From contig NZ_KB906674.1 of NCBI RefSeq assembly GCF_000381545.1, positions 89,814 through 153,813 of the forward strand: a DNA stretch of 64,000 nt. The letters run 5' to 3'. The DNA is from Rhodonellum psychrophilum GCM71 = DSM 17998 (GTDB lineage: Bacteria; Bacteroidota; Bacteroidia; Cytophagales; Cyclobacteriaceae). A program made the translations under genes and the position numbers. The notes beneath the pieces are model-generated. The model was not told the origin of the DNA. It worked only from the letters and a program-made list of their open reading frames with translations, and did no database searches. This document shows positions 18,747-26,175 of the stretch, piece by piece; positions within the stretch are counted from its first letter, which is position 1; the number at the start of each line of letters is the position of its first letter.

Positions 18747-18959
18747 TGGGTTGATAAATGATGCGTGGGGTCTCTGCAAGCAAGCGATTGATGCAGACAA
18801 ATATGCAAAAGAAAGTGGGATTTGGCCTCTGTAAAACGATCGTCCGTGTCACAGCCATAGAGATGTACTCCCGATTGCGCATTTTTGCATTTCCTCCCCT
18901 ACAATTCCTTTTCGGGGTATTCAGATTTTGACCTTAAGGTTTCAACCAAATATCATTAC

Positions 18960-20312
18960 TTATACGCCCGGCAAGGCGATTCCTTTTACCCTTCTGTAAA
19001 AGGAGAGGGCATGCTTATCGGTCATTCCGGAAATGAAATCGACCAAGGCACGCAGCATGGGATAAGGGTTTACGTGTGATTCCCAACCTTCCAAAGGAAA
19101 ACCTTCCGGAAGCAGTCTCAGGATGCTTTTGTCTTTTCCGGAAAACAGATCCGTTTGGTAAAACTTATGGTTAAGCGCTTTTGAAAACACCTCCAACAGT
19201 CCATCCAAGACCTGAAAACCAGCAGCCTCTTTTTCCAAGACGGGAGAGGAGCGGTAGATTTTTTCAATGGAAATCCTGGAGATTTTGGCAAGGGATTCAC
19301 TGGAGGGAATAATGTCTGTCAAGGCGCGGTCAAATGTGCCAAGAAGCATTTCGGCTTCATTGGATTTGAAGGCTTCCACACATTCCCGGATCAACTGATT
19401 GATCGCCATTGCCCGTAGAATGGCGAGTTTTTGAGAATTCGTGGGATAACCTTCCAGTTTTTTTGGATCAAAACGGTCTCCAAGAATCTCGGCCAAAAGC
19501 GCAACACTTTCTTCAAGGCTGACCAAACCCAAGGTACAGCCATCTTCCAGATCGATGATGCTGTAGCAAATATCATCTGCAGCCTCTACCAAAAAGGCCA
19601 AGGGATGCCTGTGCCAGGTGCCGTTTCCCCAACTTGAAATGCTGAGTTTTTCGGTGAGGTATTTAAAATCCTCCATTTGATCCGAGAAAAAACCATATTT
19701 CTTTTGGCTTTTTCTTTCTGGATCTTTTGCCGAAACAAGAGCAGGTCTGGGGTATTTGGTGAATGCCGCCAAGGTGGCAAAGGAAAGTTTCAGTCCGTTG
19801 ATATTCGACAGCAACATGCGAAACCCTTGGGCATTTCCTTCAAAATTGCAGAGATCAGCCCATTGTTCGGGTTTGAGGTGTTCGTTCCACACCTTTCCAT
19901 AGGGATGGAATTTAAAAAAATCCGAAATCGCGTCTTCTCCCGCATGGCCAAATGGTGGGTTTCCAATATCATGGGTGAGGGCGGCGGCTGCCACAATGGA
20001 GCCGATATCAGAGGAGCTGATTTGGTTTTCTCCCAAGACCGGGTATTTCTGGATGAGGTATTCGCCAACGGATTTCCCCAGAGACCTTCCCACACTGGAT
20101 ACCTCCAGGCTGTGGGTGAGCCGTGTATGGACAAAGTCATTTTCGGGAAGGGGGAATACCTGTGTTTTGTCCTGGAGATTTCTAAAAGGGGCCGAAAAAA
20201 TAATCCGATCATAATCTTTCTCAAATTCACTCCTGAATTGATCATTACCCGGTTTTGAGGGGTATTTTGGATCAAATCTTCCCAAGGCCAATAACTTTTC
20301 CCATTGCATCAT
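18960..20312 (-). CDS. dgt: Deoxyguanosinetriphosphate triphosphohydrolase-like protein
   Basis: An HD-domain dNTP triphosphohydrolase that splits dGTP (or other dNTPs) into nucleoside and triphosphate. Motifs: RNLQDKTQVFPL, HTRLTHSLEV (first metal His), ALTHDIGNPPFGHAGE (HD pair), then a helical body to the C terminus. The ATG at 20312 (or the next codon) gives about 450 residues, matching the family. The 34-residue upstream extension looks spurious. Divergent from the first DUF4382 gene. Nucleotide preference and regulation by ssDNA or dNTPs cannot be read here. Confidence 0.92.
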   Translation of the reverse strand: MMQWEKLLALGRFDPKYPSKPGNDQFRSEFEKDYDRIIFSAPFRNLQDKTQVFPLPENDFVHTRLTHSLEVSSVGRSLGKSVGEYLIQKYPVLGENQISSSDIGSIVAAAALTHDIGNPPFGHAGEDAISDFFKFHPYGKVWNEHLKPEQWADLCNFEGNAQGFRMLLSNINGLKLSFATLAAFTKYPRPALVSAKDPERKSQKKYGFFSDQMEDFKYLTEKLSISSWGNGTWHRHPLAFLVEAADDICYSIIDLEDGCTLGLVSLEESVALLAEILGDRFDPKKLEGYPTNSQKLAILRAMAINQLIRECVEAFKSNEAEMLLGTFDRALTDIIPSSESLAKISRISIEKIYRSSPVLEKEAAGFQVLDGLLEVFSKALNHKFYQTDLFSGKDKSILRLLPEGFPLEGWESHVNPYPMLRALVDFISGMTDKHALSFYRRVKGIALPGV

Positions 20313-20432
20313 CGCCAAAAATACTAAAGCTGGGAAATAATGGCAGAATCTTTTGGGAAAAAATAGAGGTTTATTTTTTGTGGCATCAATATTGGCGATA
20401 AAAAGTTCGATCATCCAAATGAAACCAACAAT

Positions 20433-21236
20433 ATGAAAAACCTTCTCAAAAATGCAACCTTTGGCATCATGCTCCTTGTTTTGGCGGCATCCTGCGATTC
20501 AGAAAATTCAAACACCCCACAGGGGAAAACCCAAGTCAACATTTATATGGTAGATGCTCCTGCCGACTATGATGAAGTATGGGTGGAAGTTCTTGCTGTC
20601 AAACTTCTTCTCAAAGGAGAAAAGGAAGAGAATGATGCGGCATGGATCAATATCAATCAACAAAGTGAAAACCAAAAAATCAACCTTCTTTCTTTAGTTG
20701 GAAACAATGACGTTTTCCTAGGTGGAGTTGAAGTGCCCTCAGGAGAAATTTCCCAGATTAGATTGGTGTTGGGTTCCGATAATTATATCATTCAAAATGG
20801 CAAAAAAATTGAATTGAAAACCCCTAGCGCCCAGCAAAGCGGCTTGAAACTAAAAATCAGCCAAAAATTGCAGCCAGGAGTGGACCATGACCTTGTCTTG
20901 GACTTTGATGCTGGAAAATCCATAGTGAAAGCCGGAAACTCCGGCCAGTATATCCTTAAGCCCGTCATTCGGGTGATCGCTGAAGGATCCGCTGGGATTC
21001 AGGGAATCGTTTTGCCACTCAATGCCGATCCCATCATTTTGGGAATTGTGGGACAGGATACGGTTTCTACTTTTACGGATGAGAATGGCTACTTCAAATT
21101 GAGAGGCCTAAAGGCCGGGAATTACATTGTGGTCATCAACCCGAAAGTTCCTTATGAGCAGTTGGTGATATCACCGGTCCAAACCACTATGGGAGAGACC
21201 AAAACAATTTCCACGGTGAATTTGAGTACCAAATAA
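20433..21236 (+). CDS. DUF4382 lipoprotein, first of tandem pair
   Basis: A 267-residue lipoprotein: hydrophobic N terminus with lipobox LAASC (Cys about residue 22), then the DUF4382 start VNIYMVDAPADYDEVWVEV. A C-terminal carboxypeptidase-regulatory-like beta domain follows (about 190-260, GIQGIVLPL and FTDENGYFKLRGL). It is probably exposed on the outer membrane or periplasm. Function of DUF4382 is not established. A related gene follows after 97 bases, with a strong terminator between, so the two are transcribed separately. Confidence 0.9.
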   Translation: MKNLLKNATFGIMLLVLAASCDSENSNTPQGKTQVNIYMVDAPADYDEVWVEVLAVKLLLKGEKEENDAAWININQQSENQKINLLSLVGNNDVFLGGVEVPSGEISQIRLVLGSDNYIIQNGKKIELKTPSAQQSGLKLKISQKLQPGVDHDLVLDFDAGKSIVKAGNSGQYILKPVIRVIAEGSAGIQGIVLPLNADPIILGIVGQDTVSTFTDENGYFKLRGLKAGNYIVVINPKVPYEQLVISPVQTTMGETKTISTVNLSTK

Positions 21237-21246
21237 CAAAATACAG

Positions 21247-21280
21247 AACCCTCGGATAGATATCCGAGGGTTATTTTTTT
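21247..21280 (+). terminator. Terminator after first DUF4382 gene
   Basis: AACCCTCGGATA (21247-21258) pairs perfectly with TATCCGAGGGTT (21261-21272), followed by ATTTTTTT. Confidence 0.92.
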
Positions 21281-21333
21281 CAAGGCTTTTGAAATGTGTG
21301 GTCTAATTTGACATTCTTTCATAAATTTGGACT

Positions 21334-22134
21334 GTGAAAAACAAGCTGCTCTCTATTTTTATCCTCTTTTTTCTTTTCAATTCCTGCACCACAGAAGATG
21401 CAGAAAGGTCCAAGGCACTTGTCAACATTTATTTGGTCGACTCCACGGTTTCCTTTGAAGAAATTTGGGTGGAGTTATTGGGAGTCGAAGTCCAGGTCAC
21501 GGGTACACGGGGCCAAGATAATGCCAATCCGGAATTTCTCCCTTATACGCCTTCCGAAAAAAAGGTCAACTTGAGTGCATTGCTCGCGGGCAATCAACTC
21601 TTGGTTGGCAGGGGAGAGTTTATGCTGGGCGCCATCACCAAAATGACCTTAAAGCTGGGAACCGACAATTACATCCTTAGGAAAGGGGTGAGAACCCCAT
21701 TGGTTTTTAAGGATTCCGAAGGGGCTTCCCCGTCTGTTTCAGGAAACTTTAACCTGTCCCCAGGAATTTCCCATGACTATTATTTGGATCTGAACCTGGA
21801 TCCAAGTGCGGCAGCTGGGTCAGGAATAAACCGAACCATCAATCCAAAAATCCAGGCTTTTTCAAAACTTGAAACAGGAGAAATCGGTGGGACTTTGGTT
21901 CCAAGAGGTCTCAAGGCGATTCTCTTTGCGATCCAAAATTCTGACACGATAAGAACAAGCGTAGATTCCCTTGATGCCGGAAAATTTCTTTTCCGAGGAT
22001 TGAACGGGAAGTATTTTCTTCTTATTCATCCGACCGACGTTTCCTATAAACAGGTGAAAGTGGACTCCGTCCTAGCCGTTCCGGGAAAATCAACCGCTTT
22101 GGGAACCATAACCCTTGAAAAAATAAAACCTTAA
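21334..22134 (+). CDS. DUF4382 lipoprotein, second of tandem pair
   Basis: A 266-residue paralogue of the preceding gene, starting at GTG 21334. Lipobox LFNSC, then VNIYLVDSTVSFEEIWVELLGVEV, clearly homologous to the first copy. A similar C-terminal beta domain follows (GGTLVPRGLKAILF, AGKFLFRGLNGKYFLLI). A TAAATTTG box ends four bases before the GTG, so the mRNA may be leaderless. Divergence between the copies is large, so duplication is old. The ribD start lies ten bases after its stop and is probably co-transcribed. Confidence 0.88.
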   Translation: MKNKLLSIFILFFLFNSCTTEDAERSKALVNIYLVDSTVSFEEIWVELLGVEVQVTGTRGQDNANPEFLPYTPSEKKVNLSALLAGNQLLVGRGEFMLGAITKMTLKLGTDNYILRKGVRTPLVFKDSEGASPSVSGNFNLSPGISHDYYLDLNLDPSAAAGSGINRTINPKIQAFSKLETGEIGGTLVPRGLKAILFAIQNSDTIRTSVDSLDAGKFLFRGLNGKYFLLIHPTDVSYKQVKVDSVLAVPGKSTALGTITLEKIKP

Positions 22135-22144
22135 TTCCCCTCCT

Positions 22145-23170
22145 TTGAAAATACATGAAATCCATATGCGAAGGGCCATGGAGCTGGCGGAATGGGGTTT
22201 GGGAACTGTCAGTCCCAATCCCATGGTCGGCTGTGTCATTGTCCATCAGGAAGAAATCATCGGAGAGGGTTATCATAAATATTATGGAGGCCCTCACGCT
22301 GAAGTCGTCGCCATCCAATCGGTCCAAAACCAAGAGCTATTGACGGAATCCACGGTTTACGTAACCTTGGAACCCTGTGCCCACTGGGGAAAAACCCCTC
22401 CTTGTGCCCATCTTTTGGTGGAAAAGCAAGTAAAAAAAGTGGTGATCGGTGCCGTGGACACCAATCCATTGGTAGGGGGAAAGGGGATTAAAATATTGAA
22501 GGACGCTGGAGTGGAGGTAATTACAGGGGTTTTGGAAGAAGAGCTCCGTTTTCAAAACAGGCGGTTTTTTACTTTTATCGAAAACCAGCGGCCTTATGTG
22601 ATCCTGAAGTGGGCCCAGTCCCAAGATGGATTTGTGGCCAGAGAAAATTTTGATTCCAAATGGATCAGCAATCCCTACAGCAGACAAATGGTACATCGCT
22701 GGAGAGCCGAAGAAGACGCCATCATGGTGGGCACCAACACGGCCAAATATGACAATCCTAAATTGAATGTAAGGGACTGGGACGGTAAAGATCCGTTGAG
22801 AATCGTCATTGACAAAAAACTTGAACTGGACAAAAGTTTGGCTCTTTTCGATCAAGGCCAAGCCACTATCTGTTACAATTTCCTAAAGAATGAGACTTTC
22901 GACAACCTCGAATATGTGAAGTTGGAGGATGGATTTCAGATTTCGGAGATCTTGGAAGATCTCCGCAGCAGAAATATTCAGAGCTTGATCGTGGAAGGAG
23001 GCAGTTATTTGCTGGGCAAATTTATCGAAAGCGAACTTTGGGACGAGGCAAGGGTGTTTACTGGTGTTGCCAGTTTTGGAGGAGGGATTCCTGCACCGGC
23101 AATTTTAAAGCATAAACATCTAGAAAGTGAAATTATGGGGGATCGCCTCCGGGTTTTTTACAAAAGTTAA
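22145..23170 (+). CDS. ribD: Bifunctional riboflavin biosynthesis deaminase/reductase
   Basis: Catalyses deamination then ribityl side-chain reduction of the early riboflavin pyrimidine intermediate. N-terminal zinc deaminase: PHAEVVAI (HAE) and LEPCAHWGKTPPCA (PCxxxxxxxxC). C-terminal reductase: PYVILKWAQSQDG, IMVGTNTAKYDNPKL and the NADPH-binding IVEGGSYLL. 341 residues from a TTG start at 22145; an ATG at 22166 is the alternative, but the sequence KIHEIHMRRAMELA before it fits family N termini. No other rib genes are in the window, so the riboflavin genes are dispersed. Confidence 0.95.
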   Translation: MKIHEIHMRRAMELAEWGLGTVSPNPMVGCVIVHQEEIIGEGYHKYYGGPHAEVVAIQSVQNQELLTESTVYVTLEPCAHWGKTPPCAHLLVEKQVKKVVIGAVDTNPLVGGKGIKILKDAGVEVITGVLEEELRFQNRRFFTFIENQRPYVILKWAQSQDGFVARENFDSKWISNPYSRQMVHRWRAEEDAIMVGTNTAKYDNPKLNVRDWDGKDPLRIVIDKKLELDKSLALFDQGQATICYNFLKNETFDNLEYVKLEDGFQISEILEDLRSRNIQSLIVEGGSYLLGKFIESELWDEARVFTGVASFGGGIPAPAILKHKHLESEIMGDRLRVFYKS

Positions 23171-23175
23171 CGCAT

Positions 23176-23658
23176 ATGTCAGAATCAATATTCATTCCTA
23201 CCGCTGCCAACAAGGCTGAAAAATATGCGGCCATACTGCCACAAATAGAAGCGCTGATTTCAGACGAAACGGATCTGATCGCCAACCTTGCCAATATTTC
23301 CGCCGTCTTGAAAGAGGCTTTCGGTTTTTTTTGGGTAGGTTTTTATTTGGTCAAAGGGGAGCAATTGGTGCTCGGCCCTTTCCAGGGACCCTTGGCCTGT
23401 ACCCGGATCGGATTGGGGAAAGGCGTTTGCGGTGCAGCATGGAAAGAAGGAAAAACCCAATTGGTTCCGGATGTGGATGCATTCCCGGGACACATTGCCT
23501 GTAGTTCGGCTTCCCGTTCTGAGATTGTTTTGCCGGTTTTCAAGGATGGGAAAGTATTTTTGGTGATGGACATTGACAGCGATCAGCTCAATGACTTTGA
23601 TGAAGTGGATGCTGATTGGCTCGAAAAATTGATGAGAATGGTCGAGGCCGTTTTGTAA
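23176..23658 (+). CDS. msrC: Free methionine-(R)-sulfoxide reductase, GAF type
   Basis: A 160-residue GAF-domain enzyme reducing free methionine-R-sulfoxide with thioredoxin. The three diagnostic cysteines are present: C74 (PLACTRI), C84 (KGVCGAAW) and C108 (HIACSSASRSEIVLPV); the last is the expected catalytic residue. Soluble and cytoplasmic, part of oxidative-damage repair. It starts five bases after ribD, so the two are likely co-transcribed. Confidence 0.93.
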   Translation: MSESIFIPTAANKAEKYAAILPQIEALISDETDLIANLANISAVLKEAFGFFWVGFYLVKGEQLVLGPFQGPLACTRIGLGKGVCGAAWKEGKTQLVPDVDAFPGHIACSSASRSEIVLPVFKDGKVFLVMDIDSDQLNDFDEVDADWLEKLMRMVEAVL

Positions 23659-23684
23659 GACAAACCATTCTCTTGTCGAAAAAA

Positions 23685-23714
23685 AAATCTGGACTTCCAA
23701 AGAGGTCCAGATTT
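23685..23714 (-). terminator. Terminator between msrC and the LOG gene
   Basis: AAATCTGGAC (23685-23694) pairs with GTCCAGATTT (23705-23714). On the minus strand a run of T follows, so it terminates the LOG-family transcript. It may also slow the msrC transcript coming from the other side. Confidence 0.8.
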
Positions 23715-23738
23715 CAACAATCTTTTTTACAATCAATT

Positions 23739-24311
23739 TTATTTCACTTCCCATTTTTCACTGTGTTTTGGCTCAAAAGCCAGCATTCTGTCAAAAATTT
23801 CTCCTGGATCAGAGGATACAATCAACAAATCCATTTGGGCTTGGTGCAGAAATCCTTCAGCGGCTGAATGTTCCAAAAAACCAATCAATTTATCGTAATA
23901 GCCATTGTAATTGTATAAAGCCAATGGCTTGCTGATATAGGCCAGTTGGTTCAATGTCATGATTTCGAAAAGTTCTTCAAATGTGCCTATTCCTCCCGGC
24001 ATGGCGATGAAGCCATCTCCCTTTTCAGCCATCAGCCATTTTCGGTCGCGCATGGTCTCCACCACGATCAACTCGGTACATCCCCTGTGGGCAACTTCGA
24101 TGTCGACGAGTTTTTGGGGGATAATGCCAATGACATCCCGGCCGGCCTTCAACATTTCATCTGCGATCACGCCCATCAGTCCCACATTCCCGGCGCCATA
24201 AACCAAGGAAAGATTTCTTTTGATCATTTCTTGAGCGAGTTCTTTTGCGCCTTGGGCGTATTCTGGATTTTTCCCCTTATTGGATCCGCAGTAAACCGTG
24301 ATTTTTTTCAT
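23739..24311 (-). CDS. LOG-family phosphoribohydrolase
   Basis: About 190 residues from ATG 24311. The Rossmann-like start ITVYCGSNKG, the central YGAGNVGLMG and the signature MPGGIGTFEELFE (PGGxGTxxE) define the LOG (Lonely Guy) family. Such enzymes release a base from nucleoside 5'-monophosphates. In plants and some bacteria they make cytokinin free bases, but in most bacteria they are annotated as nucleotide-5'-monophosphate nucleosidases. Long extension upstream of 24311 is rejected as it lacks family similarity. Divergent from rdgB. Confidence 0.9.
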   Translation of the reverse strand: MKKITVYCGSNKGKNPEYAQGAKELAQEMIKRNLSLVYGAGNVGLMGVIADEMLKAGRDVIGIIPQKLVDIEVAHRGCTELIVVETMRDRKWLMAEKGDGFIAMPGGIGTFEELFEIMTLNQLAYISKPLALYNYNGYYDKLIGFLEHSAAEGFLHQAQMDLLIVSSDPGEIFDRMLAFEPKHSEKWEVK

Positions 24312-24410
24312 GCCTGTGTTTTTGAATTTTTCAAATGTAAAAATTTCCATCCATTTCCATCCATTTTTGGCAGGGAGTCTTTCCAATAAAAAAATCCCTA
24401 ATTTTGTGTC

Positions 24411-24980
24411 ATGAAAATCTGCTTTGCGACCAACAACAAGAAAAAAATAGAAGAAGTGAAGGCTGCTTTAGGGGCTACATTCACGATCGTTTCATTGGAA
24501 GAAATCGGCTGTCTGGAAGAATTGCCGGAAACCGGAGATACCCTTGACCACAATGCATTTCAAAAAGCCAGGTATGTAAAAGAGCATTATGGGGTGGATT
24601 GCTTTGCCGACGATACTGGCCTGGAGGTGGACTTCTTGGCCGGTGCACCTGGGGTTTATTCCGGTAGATTTGCGGGCGAACCCAGAAGTGATCAACGCAA
24701 CGTCGATTTATTGTTGGAAAAAATGCAGGGGACGGAAAATCGTTCGGCCAGATTCAGGACCGTTATTGCGCTGATCTTGGAAGGAAAAGAATATTCCTTT
24801 GAAGGGATTGCGGAGGGTGAAATCACCGAAATCAGGACAGGTGTAGGAGGTTTTGGCTATGATCCGGTCTTTAAACCACAGGGTTACGAAAAGACATTTG
24901 CAGAATTGAGCATGGAGGAAAAAAACATTATCAGCCATAGAGGCATCGCGGTGCAAGCTTTATCAAGGTTTTTAAAATAA
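24411..24980 (+). CDS. rdgB: Non-canonical purine NTP pyrophosphatase (RdgB/HAM1)
   Basis: Removes dITP, ITP and XTP from the nucleotide pool. 189 residues. N-terminal binding motif FATNNKKKIEEV, catalytic-acid region DCFADDTGLEVDFL, GAPGVYSGRFAG, and the C-terminal GFGYDPVF and ISHRG. All family landmarks are intact. A TAATTTTG box ends four bases before the ATG. The uridine kinase gene follows after 19 bases and may be partly co-transcribed. Confidence 0.95.
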   Translation: MKICFATNNKKKIEEVKAALGATFTIVSLEEIGCLEELPETGDTLDHNAFQKARYVKEHYGVDCFADDTGLEVDFLAGAPGVYSGRFAGEPRSDQRNVDLLLEKMQGTENRSARFRTVIALILEGKEYSFEGIAEGEITEIRTGVGGFGYDPVFKPQGYEKTFAELSMEEKNIISHRGIAVQALSRFLK

Positions 24981-24999
24981 ATCCCTACTTTTGTGCCCA

Positions 25000-25620
25000 A
25001 TGAATAAACCATTTATTGTCGGAATCACGGGAGGGAGTGCCTCTGGAAAAACGCTCTTTTTGGACAAGCTTCTGAATTCCTTTGAACCCAATCAGGTTTG
25101 TCTGATTTCGCAGGACAATTATTACAGAGCACGCCATCTGCAACCGGTGGATGATAAAGGGGTCCATAATTTTGACACTCCCCATTCGATCGATTTTGAG
25201 CAGTACGCCGATGATATCCGAAAAATACAAGCAGGTGAGTCTGTTTTTCGACAGGAATACACTTTTAACAACCCGAACAAAAAGCCGAAAATACTCGAAT
25301 TTGCGCCCGCACCGGTGGTCGTAGTGGAGGGGATATTTGTCTTGTATTATCCTGAATTGGCAAATTTGTTGGACTTGAAGGTTTTTATTGATGCCAAGGA
25401 GTACATCAAGCTCAAAAGAAGGATTGTAAGGGACAAGGTCGAAAGGGGATATGACCTGGATGATGTCCTTTATCGCTATGAAAAGCACGTGATGCCCACT
25501 TACGAAAAGTACATTGAGCCTTTCAAACATGATGCGGATCTCATTGTCACCAACAACCACAATTTCGACAAAGCCCTAGACGTGATCAAGACCTACCTGA
25601 GATCAAAATTGGGTTTGTGA
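25000..25620 (+). CDS. udk: Uridine kinase
   Basis: Phosphorylates uridine (and cytidine) with ATP or GTP in pyrimidine salvage. 206 residues from ATG 25000. Walker A GITGGSASGKTLFL, then LISQDNYY, the substrate motif NFDTPHSIDFE and the VVEGIFVLYY strand match the family. The TTG-based extension to 24991 is not needed. A TACTTTTG box ends six bases before the ATG, inside the short gap to rdgB, so it probably has its own promoter. Confidence 0.94.
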   Translation: MNKPFIVGITGGSASGKTLFLDKLLNSFEPNQVCLISQDNYYRARHLQPVDDKGVHNFDTPHSIDFEQYADDIRKIQAGESVFRQEYTFNNPNKKPKILEFAPAPVVVVEGIFVLYYPELANLLDLKVFIDAKEYIKLKRRIVRDKVERGYDLDDVLYRYEKHVMPTYEKYIEPFKHDADLIVTNNHNFDKALDVIKTYLRSKLGL

Positions 25621-25690
25621 TTTAACCTATTGATTATAAGCGGATTGAAATCCCGCCTTTTTGATTTTTCCGGAAAGAGATTTTTTATAC

Positions 25691-25727
25691 TTTTGTCATG
25701 TTAAAATATTAAATTTTTCTATATTTG
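25691..25727 (+). promoter_or_regulatory. Candidate promoter of the small gene before secDF
   Basis: TTTTG at 25691 and TATATTTG at 25720-25727, a full TAnnTTTG box, spaced 24 bases, slightly longer than the usual 19-21. The box ends six bases before the ATG at 25734. Confidence 0.45.
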
Positions 25728-25733
25728 CAGCCC

Positions 25734-26090
25734 ATGAACAAAATTGAGGACCATAAAACCCTTTGGAAACAACGCATCACCCTAATGATGGTGTTGCTGT
25801 TTTGTAGCCTGATTTCAGGGGTGGAATACTTTCCTCAGGAAGATGCCACAGCTTCGGTTGAAGTATCTTCAGATCCGGATGCGAGTTCAGATGCACAAAC
25901 CTTCCTCAATGTAGCAGTGGATGCGGTGGTGCCATTTGTGACCACACTTTCCCAGCAAATTTTTTATTTGATATACGAAAACATCAGCTTAGCCTCTCAA
26001 ATTTCTTTTGAGGTTCCAAGCAGTACACCTTTCACCAATCCATTTTTGAAAATTCTCTTCGAGAGAATTATTTCACCCAATGCTCCCTGA
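25734..26090 (+). CDS. Unknown small exported or membrane protein before secDF
   Basis: 118 residues from ATG 25734. A positively charged start is followed by a hydrophobic stretch (ITLMMVLLFCSLISG), either a signal peptide or anchor, then a Ser/Asp/Glu-rich linker and a second hydrophobic region (FVTTLSQQIFYLIYENISL). No family recognised. It lies 86 bases before secDF on the same strand with its own promoter box. A role near the Sec machinery is only suggested by position. Confidence 0.65.
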   Translation: MNKIEDHKTLWKQRITLMMVLLFCSLISGVEYFPQEDATASVEVSSDPDASSDAQTFLNVAVDAVVPFVTTLSQQIFYLIYENISLASQISFEVPSSTPFTNPFLKILFERIISPNAP

Positions 26091-26175
26091 TTCTTTCCAG
26101 TGAGTTTTATTGTTTCTCGGCAATGAGAAAATCGAATGCGTTCAATTAAAAAACCAATCCAAACTTAATTATAAT

